64,000 nt of DNA from Natronoglomus mannanivorans (GTDB lineage: Archaea > Halobacteriota > Halobacteria > Halobacteriales > Natrialbaceae): the NCBI GenBank assembly GCA_025517485.1, contig JAOPKB010000012.1, forward strand, positions 117,491 through 181,490, in the 5' to 3' direction. A model generated the notes under the pieces. That model did no database searches. It was not told where the DNA came from and was given only the letters and a program-made list of their open reading frames with translations. Both the position numbers and the translations under genes were made by a program. Shown in pieces: positions 8,179-16,849 of this stretch (positions are counted from its first letter, which is position 1; each line of letters opens with the position of its first letter).

Positions 8179-8745
8179 CCGTCACCGAGCGAATCGAAAT
8201 CGACCGAAACTCCCCTATTCTCGTCTTGTTTCACTGCTCTCGATCGATGCGATAGTGACTCCGCTCGAGTCGAGGTCGCGAGCTGGTAACCGAGTGAAGG
8301 GTGGGGTGGGGTAGGGTGGGTGGGATGAGGGCCTACGTCTTCTATCGTAACAACTGAAGAGTGACACACTCATCGCAAGTCTGCGGTTCTCGCACAGTGG
8401 GCACTCACGGTTCCCGCCGGTCACCGTTCGCTTTGCCGCGGTTCTCGCTCGTTTCACTCGCTCCAAACCGCGCTCTCCGAACCGCGCTCTTCGAATCGGG
8501 GCCTCAGAACTGCTCCCGTCGTGCGATCGGTATCCAGTGACAGTCAGTAGCCACGATCGTATCAGTCTCGAGTCGGCCGCCTCTGTTGTCGACAGACGGC
8601 AGGAAAAGCCCACAGTGGTGTGTCGAGGGCGACACAAGAACACAACACGATCGACGGCTCGAGTAGCGACGAGGCGACGATCCAACGAAACCGCAGTTCA
8701 CGGGCTGTGAGACGAAAACGGATCGCAACAAGGACGGAGCCGAGT
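8179..8745. other. Convergent intergenic region without a gene
   Basis: This 567-base gap lies between the end of the bc1-like cluster (plus) and a membrane-protein gene (minus). The open frames on both strands are Arg/Ser-rich and look like chance reading of GC-rich DNA. The one notable feature is a G-rich tract at 8299-8331. No RNA gene is recognisable. Confidence 0.5.
8299..8331 (+). repeat. G-rich tract, potential G-quadruplex
   Basis: Seven runs of three or four G are separated by one to four bases (pattern GGG-T-GGGG-T-GGGG-TA-GGG-T-GGG-T-GGG-ATGA-GGG). This exceeds the usual four-run rule for an intramolecular G-quadruplex. It lies in a convergent gap downstream of the bc1-like cluster, where it could help end transcription. 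Confidence 0.6.
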
Positions 8746-9201
8746 TCAGAACACGCTGTCCCAGAACGGCTGGATGAGGAAGAACAGTGACTGGTAGGCG
8801 ATGTAGGCGAACACCAGCGTCGATGCGAAGAGCGCACCTTTGGGTCGTTCGATCGGCAGTTCGTTTCGCGCCTCGACGAGGCGTGCCTCGAACTCGAAGA
8901 AGTCCGTAACCAGGAGACCGATCGCGAGGATGGTGAAGACGACGCCACCGTGGACGTGGATGGTGATGTAGTAGAACCCGCCGAGGACGATCAGAACGTT
9001 CGTCACGTCCAGAACGAGGCTCCGGCTAATGGCGTCGGCGCCGTCACGTCTGGCAGCGGTGACGTAACCGCGGTGGGCGAACGCTCTGATAGCGAGGTTG
9101 ACGGTCACCAGAGCGAGCAGGATGAATTCGATAATCGTCACGCCGCCGACCACCTCCTCGGCCAGAATGTCGATCGGACCGAGCAACGCAGGTGTGATCA
9201 T
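8746..9201 (-). CDS. Four-TM membrane protein, function unknown
   Basis: A 151-residue protein with four hydrophobic segments (about 16-36, 60-80, 84-103 and 124-145). The second to third helix region contains YYITIHVHGG with two histidines, and the loop between helices 3 and 4 is charged (EFEARLVEARNELPIERPKG). It has no signal peptide. The ATG at 9201 begins MITPALLGP. It is transcribed towards the bc1-like cluster and is separated from its upstream neighbour by 199 bases. I do not recognise the family with confidence; similar proteins are common in haloarchaea. Confidence 0.75.
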   Translation of the reverse strand: MITPALLGPIDILAEEVVGGVTIIEFILLALVTVNLAIRAFAHRGYVTAARRDGADAISRSLVLDVTNVLIVLGGFYYITIHVHGGVVFTILAIGLLVTDFFEFEARLVEARNELPIERPKGALFASTLVFAYIAYQSLFFLIQPFWDSVF

Positions 9202-9400
9202 ACCTGAAACACGGTGGTTCGACCATTAGAGTTTTTCCAATGACGTCGAGTGTCCGGTATCGATCGTGACAGTCCAGCGAGGACGGTGCTCGAGTAGTGA
9301 GTGGTGGGTGGTGGGTGATCAGTGATGAGCAGCGAGTGGCCAGTAGCGGTCGACTCGAGGGTGAGAATGAGGACGGAAACAGAAACGAAAACGCTCGAGT

Positions 9401-10216
9401 TCAGTCGGCGCTTCCTGACTCGAGTTCGGCCCACTCGCCGTCCGGGACGAGCATCGAGAGCGGATCGGCGGTCGTGATCGAGACGCTCGATCCAGCGGCA
9501 ACAGTTCCGAGCGATCGATCGTCGACCTGCAGGGTAACGGGTCCTTCGTCGCGTTCGATGGCGAGTTCGAGCCCGTCGTGGGGGACGATCCACTGGCGCG
9601 TCTGTGTGACGAACGGCGCAATCGGAACGACCGCGACGGCATCGAGCCCGTTCGAGAGCAGCGGACCGCCAGCGGCGCTCGCGTAGCCGTGGCTTCCCTG
9701 TGGTGTGGCGACGACGACGCCGTCGGCACGAAACTGTGCGAGTCGTTTCCCTCGACTCGTGACGCTGTACTCGGAGATACGCGCGGGTTCCTCGGTCACG
9801 AGCGCGACGTCGAAGAAGGCTCGGTGGGGACCACGTGCGTCTCCGACGAGCGTCTCGCTGTCGGTTTCGACACGCAGCGTCGACTGGTGTCGCTCGAGAC
9901 CCGCACCTGCGAGGACGGCGTCGACGACCGCTGGCAGCTGGGCCGCCGGAACCGAGTGAACGCCGTCGCCCGCGTCGACGGGGAGGACGGGAACGCTGGC
10001 GTCCGCTCGAGCGACCGCACCGAGGGCCGACTGACCGACACAGACGAGGACCGACGGGGACTGCTCGAGAGTCTCCTCGAGCGATCCGGCGACGATCGTC
10101 GCGTCGTGGTCGGAGACCGTTCGGTCGATCGCTGCAGAATCGAGGTTCTCGGTGGCGCCGACGATGCCGACGAGTGGGGTGTCGTCGTCGGTTCCCGTCC
10201 ACTCCGCGCGCTCCAT
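9401..10216 (-). CDS. NAD kinase-like protein (ATP-NAD kinase family)
   Basis: A 271-residue protein starting MERAEWTG. The first 100 residues form a Rossmann-like domain in which the usual GGDGT motif of NAD kinases is not obvious; the sequence there reads VLVCVGQSALGAV. The second half has the family's sandwich-domain features: RADGVVVATPQGSHGYASAAGGPLL, matching the DGxxxxTPTGSTAY region with changes, followed by VPIAPFVTQTRQWIVP. Such divergent copies in haloarchaea are annotated as NAD kinases but may not phosphorylate NAD. The start at 10216 is chosen because longer frames run into the polyprenyl synthase gene on the other strand. Confidence 0.7.
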   Translation of the reverse strand: MERAEWTGTDDDTPLVGIVGATENLDSAAIDRTVSDHDATIVAGSLEETLEQSPSVLVCVGQSALGAVARADASVPVLPVDAGDGVHSVPAAQLPAVVDAVLAGAGLERHQSTLRVETDSETLVGDARGPHRAFFDVALVTEEPARISEYSVTSRGKRLAQFRADGVVVATPQGSHGYASAAGGPLLSNGLDAVAVVPIAPFVTQTRQWIVPHDGLELAIERDEGPVTLQVDDRSLGTVAAGSSVSITTADPLSMLVPDGEWAELESGSAD

Positions 10217-10441
10217 ACCGGGTAGTTCCGCCGCACCGACCAAAAGGGTGCGGTATTCCCGGTGCAAGCGACCACGGCTCGCGGACGTACGGACGGCGAT
10301 GGGAGAGCCGCGGCAGGCGAACGAGCCACACGCTGTGGCGTCGACCAGCCAGTCATCTGCCGATCGCAGTCGACGTGGCAGTCCGCTGTCCATTTGAACG
10401 CATAACTGAATCTTTTTCACCTCCCTCCGTGACCGGGGAGT

Positions 10442-11506
10442 ATGCGGGAGACGCTTGCCGAGTGGCAGCCGGCTATCGACGATGCGATCGCCGACTTCCT
10501 TCCACGAGACGTCGACACCGACTACCTCGAGTCGTTCTTCGGGGAGTCCACCTACGAATACGACCCGACGGGGATTCAACGAGCGCTCTCGGACCCCATC
10601 TGGGACTTGCTCGACCGCGGCGGGAAGCGCTGGCGAGCGGTCCTCTTTCTGGTATTTATCGACGCCTTCGGAGAGGATCCAGCAGCGTACCTCCCCTACG
10701 CGTGCATTCCAGAGATCCTGCACAACGGGACGATCATCGTCGACGACGTCGAAGACGAGGCGTCGATGCGCCGGGGCGAGCCGGCGCTCCACCACATCTA
10801 CGGCGAGGACGTCGCTCTCAACGCCGGCAACGCGATGTACTTCCTTCCGTTGAAGATCCTCACGCACGACCCCGGCAACCTCCCGGCGGAGAGACGACTG
10901 GCGGCCTACGAAATGCTGATGGACGAACTCAACCGAACCCATCTCGGCCAGGGGATGGACATCTGCTGGCACAACGAACGCGAGGTTCGAGTCAGCCCCG
11001 AAGAGTACCTCGAGATGTGTGCATGCAAGACCGGATGTCTCGGTCGGATCGTCGCCCGGTTGGCCGCGATCATCACCGACCAGCCCGCGGAGGTCGAGCG
11101 TCACGCGGCAGCCTACGCCGAACTGACAGCCGTGGCGTTCCAGATCGGCGACGATATCCTCGACGTCGAACACTCGCTGGGGCGTGCCGGCGACTTCGGG
11201 AAGGAGTTCGGTAACGACGTCCGCGAGGGGAAGAAGACGCTCATGGTGATCCACGCGATCGAAGAGAGCGACGCCGCTGAAGCGGATCGGTTACAGGAGA
11301 TCCTCGGGGCCGAGACAAACACCGACGAAGAAGTACTCGAGGCACTCTCGATCCTCGAGAACGCCGGCAGTGTCGAGTACGCTCGTGAGCGTGCACTCGG
11401 GTTGGCCGAGCAGGCTCGAGCGCACGTCGACGCGCTCGACTTCGAACCGGAGATCGCCGAGCAACTGACCGAGTTTACCGAGTTCGTCGTCGAACGGGAC
11501 GTCTAG
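10442..11506 (+). CDS. Polyprenyl diphosphate synthase
   Basis: A trans-isoprenyl diphosphate synthase that adds isopentenyl units to an allylic diphosphate, feeding archaeal lipids or quinone side chains. It is 354 residues long. The first aspartate-rich motif is D101-D102-V-E-D105 followed by MRRG, and the second is D237-D238-I-L-D241. GKRWR (about 61-65) and KTG (about 196-198) are the diphosphate- and substrate-binding elements. GGGGAG ends just before the ATG at 10442. The product length (C20, C25 or longer) cannot be read safely from the sequence. It stands alone; a divergent promoter region lies between it and the NAD-kinase-like gene. Confidence 0.9.
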   Translation: MRETLAEWQPAIDDAIADFLPRDVDTDYLESFFGESTYEYDPTGIQRALSDPIWDLLDRGGKRWRAVLFLVFIDAFGEDPAAYLPYACIPEILHNGTIIVDDVEDEASMRRGEPALHHIYGEDVALNAGNAMYFLPLKILTHDPGNLPAERRLAAYEMLMDELNRTHLGQGMDICWHNEREVRVSPEEYLEMCACKTGCLGRIVARLAAIITDQPAEVERHAAAYAELTAVAFQIGDDILDVEHSLGRAGDFGKEFGNDVREGKKTLMVIHAIEESDAAEADRLQEILGAETNTDEEVLEALSILENAGSVEYARERALGLAEQARAHVDALDFEPEIAEQLTEFTEFVVERDV

Positions 11507-11683
11507 GATCGGTTCAGATTCGAACGGGAGTGGAAACGATGGTCGGTCCTGTTTCGTTCGGCACTCGGCAGTCGACAGTTGACCGTCGACCACGAGAGGT
11601 GTTCTAAGGTCGACACCGAACCTCGAGAACGGAGCAGCCAGCAAAACGAAAAATTCTATCCGCAGCCCTCGAAACGGGGAGTG

Positions 11684-11947
11684 ATGACCGACGATCAGAT
11701 ACCGGGCGGGCGACGTACTATTGCGCTCTCGCTCGCCATCGTCGTTCTCGCGGGTGTGTTTGGCGGTGTTCTCGGAGCCGTCGTCTCGAGGCAGACTGGC
11801 CTCGAAGCAGCGACGGTCGCCGCAATCACGTTTACGGTGTCACCGGGTTCGTTCGCGCTGTACGGCGTGGTTGCCGCCGGGACGTTTCTGGTGACCGGTC
11901 TCGGTGTGGTAGTCGCACTCTCGCGATTCGACGACGGCGAGATCTGA
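11684..11947 (+). CDS. Small two-TM membrane protein
   Basis: An 87-residue protein with a short polar N-terminus (MTDDQIPGGRR) and two helices (about 12-33 and 52-78) with Gly/Ala/Val-rich faces. The ATG at 11684 is preferred to an upstream start because it has GGGGAG 2 bases before it and the sequence upstream is polar and unlikely. It lies 177 bases after the polyprenyl synthase gene and converges on acetyl-CoA synthetase. No family is recognised with certainty. Confidence 0.65.
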   Translation: MTDDQIPGGRRTIALSLAIVVLAGVFGGVLGAVVSRQTGLEAATVAAITFTVSPGSFALYGVVAAGTFLVTGLGVVVALSRFDDGEI

Positions 11948-11997
11948 TTCTGGCGCTGTGGTTCTGGGGGCGACCGCGAGGAGGCCTCTGACTCGAG

Positions 11998-14019
11998 TCA
12001 GTTGTCGGAGTCGGAGTCCCCGTCGCTATCGCTGATCCGTGCGGCGATCTCGTCGACGATCTCCGGATTCCGTAACGTGGAGGTGTTTCCGAGTTCCTCG
12101 CCGCTGGCGAGATCTTCGAGGAGGCGGCGCATGATCTTGCCCGACCGTGTCTTGGGGAGTTCGGGCGTAAAGACGACCTCCTCGGGACGGGCGATCGGGC
12201 CGATGGCGTCCTCGACGCCCTCGACGATTCGCTCGCGCATGGACTCGCTATCGCCTTGGCCCTCCTCGAGGATGACGTAGGTGTAGACGGCCTGGCCTTT
12301 GACCTCGTGGCTCCCGCCGACGACGGCGGCTTCGGCGACGCCCTCGACGCCGACGATGGCGCTCTCGATCTCCATGGTTCCCAGTCGATGTCCAGAGACG
12401 TTGATCACGTCGTCGACGCGGCCCAGAATCGTAATGTAGCCGTCGTCGTCGATCTTGGCACCGTCTTCGGGGAAGTAGACCCACTCGTCGCTCTCTTCGT
12501 CGGAGTACTCCTGCCAGTACTCTGCGAGGAACCGTTCGTCGTTCTGATAGAGCGTGCGAAGCATGCCGGGCCACGGATTCTGGACGGTGAGATAGCCGGC
12601 GTCGCCGGCTTCGATCTGCTCGCCGCTCGTATCGACGATCCGCGCGTCGATTCCCGGCAGCGGTGGCCCCGCAGAGCCGGGTTTCATCGTCCCGACGCCG
12701 GGCAGCGTCGTGATCATCATGCCACCGGTTTCGGTCTGCCACCAGGTATCCACGATCGGACAGTTCTCGCCGCCGATGTGGGTGTAGTACCACTTCCACG
12801 CCCGCGGGTTGATCGGTTCGCCGACCGTTCCCAGCAACCGAAGACTCGAGAGATCGTGTTCCTCGGGGTACTGGCTACCCCACTTCATGAACGCCCGAAT
12901 CGCCGTCGGTGCGGTGTAGAAGATGTCGACGCCGTTTTTCTCGACCAGTTCCCAGAGACGGTCCCGCTCGGGGTAATCGGGGGTCCCTTCGTACATCATC
13001 GACGTGGTCCCGAGTGCGAGCGGGCCGTAGACGATGTAGGAGTGGCCGGTGATCCAGCCGATGTCCGCGGCACACCAGTAGGTGTCTTCGGGCTTCACGT
13101 CGAGAACGGCGTGGCTCGTCCACGCCGCGTAGGAGAGATAGCCGCCGGTGGTGTGTTTGACGCCCTTAGGCTGGCCCGTCGTCCCGGAGGTGTACATCAG
13201 GAACAGCATGTCCTCCGCGTCGCGTGAGACCGGCTCGACCGACGCGCCCGCGTGTTCCTCGATCAGTTCGTCGTAATCGTGGGCCGAATTCCCAAGGAAG
13301 TGGTTCAGTTCGTCACCCAGTCGGTCGACGACGACGCTCGTGACCTCGTGGTCGACGCCTCGGAGCCCCTTGTCCGCTTTCTCCTTGTGGTTGAGCGCGT
13401 CGCCACGGCGGTAGTAGCCGTCGCAGGTGACCAGGTACTCGGAGTCGGCGGCGTTCATCCGCGTTGCCAGCGCGTCCGCCGAGAAGCCGGCGAAGACGAC
13501 CGAGTGTGGCGCACCGATTCGCGCACACGCCAGCATCGCGATCGGCAACTCCGGAATCATCGGCATGTACAGCGTGACCACGTCGTCCTCCTCGACGCCG
13601 AGGTCCCGCAGCGCCGCCGCAAATTCCTCGACCTCGTTCAACAGGTCGCCGTAGGTGTACGTTCGCGTCTCGCCCAGTTCACCCTCCCACTTGATTGCCG
13701 CACGATTCTTCGCGCCGTCTTCGACGTGACGATCCAGACAGTTCGCGGATGCGTTGAGCTCGCCGCCGGTAAACCACTTGTAAAACGGCGCGTCGTCGTC
13801 CTCGAGGACCGTCTCGTACTCCTGATCCCACGAGAGGAGGTTCGCAGCGCGTTCCCAGCAATCGGGCCAGTTCTCTTCGAACTCCTCGTAGATCCCGTCG
13901 TCGGCGACGTTCGCCTGCTCGACGAACGACTCTGGTGGGTCGAACGTCTCCTGATCTGCGAGTCGTGCTTCGAGTTCTCCGTCTCCGTCGGTGTCAGTGT
14001 CGCCGGATTCCTCCGCCAT
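11998..14019 (-). CDS. acs: Acetyl-CoA synthetase (AMP-forming)
   Basis: Converts acetate, ATP and CoA to acetyl-CoA. The protein is 673 residues, close to the usual 650. An N-terminal cap region (about 40-110) precedes the AMP-binding core. Motifs seen are YTSGTTGQPKGVKH (phosphate loop), WWQTETGGMM (acetate/adenylate site), the hinge GRVDDVINVSGHRLG, and the C-terminal PKTRSGKIMRRLL, whose lysine is the catalytic and acetylation-regulated residue. The C-terminal tail is a Ser-Asp run. The ATG at 14019 fits a TATA box about 27 bases upstream; in-frame ATGs at 14037 and 14115 are possible but lie at or behind that box. The adjacent acyl-CoA mutase suggests a carbon-metabolism neighbourhood. 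Confidence 0.93.
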   Translation of the reverse strand: MAEESGDTDTDGDGELEARLADQETFDPPESFVEQANVADDGIYEEFEENWPDCWERAANLLSWDQEYETVLEDDDAPFYKWFTGGELNASANCLDRHVEDGAKNRAAIKWEGELGETRTYTYGDLLNEVEEFAAALRDLGVEEDDVVTLYMPMIPELPIAMLACARIGAPHSVVFAGFSADALATRMNAADSEYLVTCDGYYRRGDALNHKEKADKGLRGVDHEVTSVVVDRLGDELNHFLGNSAHDYDELIEEHAGASVEPVSRDAEDMLFLMYTSGTTGQPKGVKHTTGGYLSYAAWTSHAVLDVKPEDTYWCAADIGWITGHSYIVYGPLALGTTSMMYEGTPDYPERDRLWELVEKNGVDIFYTAPTAIRAFMKWGSQYPEEHDLSSLRLLGTVGEPINPRAWKWYYTHIGGENCPIVDTWWQTETGGMMITTLPGVGTMKPGSAGPPLPGIDARIVDTSGEQIEAGDAGYLTVQNPWPGMLRTLYQNDERFLAEYWQEYSDEESDEWVYFPEDGAKIDDDGYITILGRVDDVINVSGHRLGTMEIESAIVGVEGVAEAAVVGGSHEVKGQAVYTYVILEEGQGDSESMRERIVEGVEDAIGPIARPEEVVFTPELPKTRSGKIMRRLLEDLASGEELGNTSTLRNPEIVDEIAARISDSDGDSDSDN

Positions 14020-14043
14020 GGTCACCGAATCGATCATGATCGA

Positions 14044-14049
14044 AATAAA
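14044..14049 (-). promoter_or_regulatory. TATA box of acs
   Basis: On the minus strand this reads TTTATT, inside GTTTATTTCG, with its centre about 27 bases before the ATG at 14019. That spacing predicts a leaderless acs transcript and supports the chosen start codon. Confidence 0.5.
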
Positions 14050-14159
14050 CGTTCCCCTCGATGTCGCTGCGTGCGGCGATTTTCTGTCCGGACGAGCGAG
14101 TGCGAGTTTTATCACTCGAGGACCGCAATCACCTTCTCGAGAGCGGCCGTCGAGACGGT

Positions 14160-15068
14160 ATGGCCGGCGGATCGATCTACAGGTCTGACGGGGCGAAACG
14201 CGAGCTCGAAGACCACTACCGACGTGGCGTCGACCGCCTCGAGCGGATCGGTGACGTGGACGTCGACTCGAAGTGGGTCGAGACCCGATACGGCCGTACG
14301 CACCTCCTCGTCGCCGGTCCCGAGGACGCGCTACCGGTCGTCGTCTTCCACGGCGGCAACGTCACCAATCCCGTCAGTCTCGAGTGGTTCCTCCCGTTAG
14401 CCGGGCAGTACCGACTCTACGCCCCGGACACGATCGGCCACCCCGGACTGAGCGCCGAGACGCGACTCTCTCCCGCAGATGACAGCTACGGGAAGTGGGT
14501 CGTGGATATCCTCGACGAACTCGGTCTCGAGTCCGCGCCGATGATCGGCCCTTCCTACGGCGGCGGGATTGTCCTGCGAACCGCGGCCTACGCACCGAAC
14601 CGGATCGACGCGGCGGCGCTGTACGCGCCCGCGGGACTCGCGACGGGATCGGCTTGGCGTCTGCTCTCCGAGATCGTCGTCCCCATGCTGTGGTACCGAC
14701 TCGCACCCTCTCGCACGCGTCTCGAGCGCGCCATCCAGCCGATGTTCACCGACTCGACGGACGAACTCGACGACGATCTCGTCGAGCAGATCGGTGCGGT
14801 TTTTCGGGGTGTGAAACTGGAGCGGGAGTTTCCGGCGCGGGCGAGCGCGGCGGAACTGCGAGCGTTCGACGCGCCGACGCTGCTGGTGCTCGCGGAAGAC
14901 GATCTGTTCTTCCCGCCGCGAGCGGTCGGCCCGCGAGCGCGCGAGGTGATTCCGAACCTCGTGAGCGACGTCCTCTTGCGGGGCGAAGCGCACTTCCCGT
15001 CACCTACGGGACGGACGAAACTCGTCGAGCGGATCCGCGAGTTTCTCGACGAGTACGGAGACTCGTGA
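14160..15068 (+). CDS. Alpha/beta-fold hydrolase
   Basis: A 302-residue hydrolase. The oxyanion strand VVVFHGGNVTNP is at about 58-70, followed by the YAPDTIGHPGLS loop, the nucleophile elbow IGPSYGGG (Ser at about residue 134), the acid in LLVLAEDDLFFPP and the catalytic histidine in RGEAHFPSP near the end. The lid region (about 160-225) contains several Arg/Leu-rich helices. The ATG at 14160 (MAGGSIY) is preferred; earlier in-frame codons overlap the acs promoter. It converges with the acyl-CoA mutase gene, 9 bases apart. The substrate is unknown; the fold covers esterases, lipases and haloperoxidases. Confidence 0.85.
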   Translation: MAGGSIYRSDGAKRELEDHYRRGVDRLERIGDVDVDSKWVETRYGRTHLLVAGPEDALPVVVFHGGNVTNPVSLEWFLPLAGQYRLYAPDTIGHPGLSAETRLSPADDSYGKWVVDILDELGLESAPMIGPSYGGGIVLRTAAYAPNRIDAAALYAPAGLATGSAWRLLSEIVVPMLWYRLAPSRTRLERAIQPMFTDSTDELDDDLVEQIGAVFRGVKLEREFPARASAAELRAFDAPTLLVLAEDDLFFPPRAVGPRAREVIPNLVSDVLLRGEAHFPSPTGRTKLVERIREFLDEYGDS

Positions 15069-15077
15069 AGACCCCAT

Positions 15078-16778
15078 TCAGGCCAGCCCGATTTCCTCCG
15101 AGTAGGCTCCGTACTCGGCCTCGAACACGCTCATGATCTCGCCCATCGTCGCGTAGGTCTTGACCGCGTCGACGATGTACGGGATCGTGTTCTCTCCGCG
15201 GTCGATCGCCTCGCGGAGGTCCTCGAGTGCGTCCTCGACGGCCGCGTCGTCACGCTCGGCTCTGGTGTCGGCGAGGCGCTCGAGCTGGCGCTCTTGGGTG
15301 GTCTCGTCGATGTCGAGGATGTCCGGGCTGGTGTCCTCGTCGATCGTGTACTTGTTGACACCGACGACGACTTCGTCTTCGTTCTCGACGCGTTCTTGGT
15401 ACTCGTAGGAGGCCTCCTGGATCTCCCGAAGGAAGTAGCCGTCGTCGATTCCCTGGAGGATGCCGTCGCGAATCGAGCCGTCGCCCAACTCGCGGATGTG
15501 CTCGATGTACTCCATGGCTCGCTGCTCGGTCTCGTCGGTGAGCGATTCCACGGCGAAGCTCCCGCCGAGCGGGTCGACGATGTCGGCGGCACCCGACTCC
15601 TCGGCGATGATCTGTTGTGTGCGCAAGGCAACACGGACTGCCTGCTCGCTGGGCAGGGCCAGCGCCTCGTCGAAGCTGTTGGTGTGCAGCGACTGGGTGC
15701 CGCCGAAGACGCCTGCCAGCGCCTGAATGGTGACTCGGACGACGTTGTTCAGCGGCTGCTGGGCGGTCAGCGACTGACCCGCCGTCTGGGTGTGGAACTT
15801 CAGACGTTTGGATTCGGCGCGCTCGGCGTCGTACCACTCGTCCATCACGCGGGCGTAGATCCGTCTGGCCGCCCGGTACTTCGCGACCTCCTCGAAGAAG
15901 GAGTTGTGGCAGTTGAAGAAAAACGAGAGGCGCGGCGCGAACTCGTCGACGTCGAGTCCGCGGTCGATCGCGTCTTCGACGTAGCCGAAGCCGTCGGCGA
16001 GCGTGAAGGCGAGTTCCTGAACCGCCGTCGAACCGGCTTCGCGGATATGATAGCCTGACACCGAGATTGGGTGGAATTTCGGCGTCTCCGCCGTCGCGAA
16101 CTCGACGACGTCCGTCACGAGATCCAGCGAGGGCTCCGGCGGGATCACCCACTCCTTCTGTGCGATGAACTCTTTGAACATGTCGTTCTGGAGCGTCCCG
16201 CGGAGCTTCTCGCGGGGCACACCGCGCTGGTCTGCGAGCGCGACGTACATCGCGTAGATCACTGGTGCAGAGGGATTGATCGTAAACGAGGTCGAGATCT
16301 CCTCGAGATCGATCCCGTCGAAGAGGGTCTCCACGTCCCGCAGGGTGTCGACGGCGACGCCCTCCCTACCGACCTCGCCGTCGCTCATCCGGTCGTCCGA
16401 GTCCAGTCCCATCAGCGACGGCATGTCGAACGCGACCGACAGCCCCGTCTGGCCCTCGTCGATCAGGTAGTGAAAGCGCTCGTTGGTCTCCTCGGCGGTC
16501 CCGAAACCCGCGAACTGACGCATCGTCCACGTCCGCCCCCGGTACATCGTCGGGTACGGGCCGCGGGTGTAGGGCTCCTCGCCCGGAAAGCCGAGATCCT
16601 CGAGATAATCGAGGTCGGCGACGTCCTCGGGTGTGTAGAGACGGTCGACCTCGAGGTTCGAGACGGTCGCGAACCGATCGCGTCGCTCGCCATAGCGCTC
16701 GAGAGTCGGCTCGAGGGACCCTCTTTCCCAGGACGTACGCGCCTCGCGAATGTCGTCGAGTTCCTCGTCGTCGTACAT
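15078..16778 (-). CDS. Acyl-CoA mutase large subunit (methylmalonyl-CoA mutase type)
   Basis: The substrate-binding TIM-barrel subunit of a cobalamin-dependent acyl-CoA mutase. At 566 residues it covers only the catalytic domain; the small B12-binding subunit must be encoded elsewhere, as is usual in archaea. Recognisable stretches are PYTRGPYPTMYRGRTWTMRQFAGFG, SVAFDMPSLMGLDSD, HPISVSGYHIREAGS, FFFNCHNSFFEEVAKYRAARRIYARVM and LPSEQAVRVALRTQQI. FNCHN rather than a longer motif and the general fit point to methylmalonyl-CoA mutase or the related ethylmalonyl/isobutyryl mutases. The ATG at 16778 is the first good start. Methylmalonyl-CoA mutase would feed propionate carbon to succinyl-CoA. Confidence 0.9.
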   Translation of the reverse strand: MYDDEELDDIREARTSWERGSLEPTLERYGERRDRFATVSNLEVDRLYTPEDVADLDYLEDLGFPGEEPYTRGPYPTMYRGRTWTMRQFAGFGTAEETNERFHYLIDEGQTGLSVAFDMPSLMGLDSDDRMSDGEVGREGVAVDTLRDVETLFDGIDLEEISTSFTINPSAPVIYAMYVALADQRGVPREKLRGTLQNDMFKEFIAQKEWVIPPEPSLDLVTDVVEFATAETPKFHPISVSGYHIREAGSTAVQELAFTLADGFGYVEDAIDRGLDVDEFAPRLSFFFNCHNSFFEEVAKYRAARRIYARVMDEWYDAERAESKRLKFHTQTAGQSLTAQQPLNNVVRVTIQALAGVFGGTQSLHTNSFDEALALPSEQAVRVALRTQQIIAEESGAADIVDPLGGSFAVESLTDETEQRAMEYIEHIRELGDGSIRDGILQGIDDGYFLREIQEASYEYQERVENEDEVVVGVNKYTIDEDTSPDILDIDETTQERQLERLADTRAERDDAAVEDALEDLREAIDRGENTIPYIVDAVKTYATMGEIMSVFEAEYGAYSEEIGLA

Positions 16779-16849
16779 GATCGTATCCGTAATATTTGCC
16801 GGAGGAACCATTAAGGATTCCGGGGCTGTGTCGACGACCAGCGATCCGA

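Noticed and set aside
8179..8745. Search for a small RNA or gene in the long gap after the bc1-like cluster.
   Set aside because: No stable RNA fold or open frame was convincing; only the G-rich tract stands out.
9401..11254. A 617-codon minus-strand frame extending from the NAD kinase-like gene across the polyprenyl synthase gene.
   Set aside because: Only the C-terminal 271 codons match a protein family; the remainder is antisense to a clear polyprenyl synthase. The start was trimmed to 10216.
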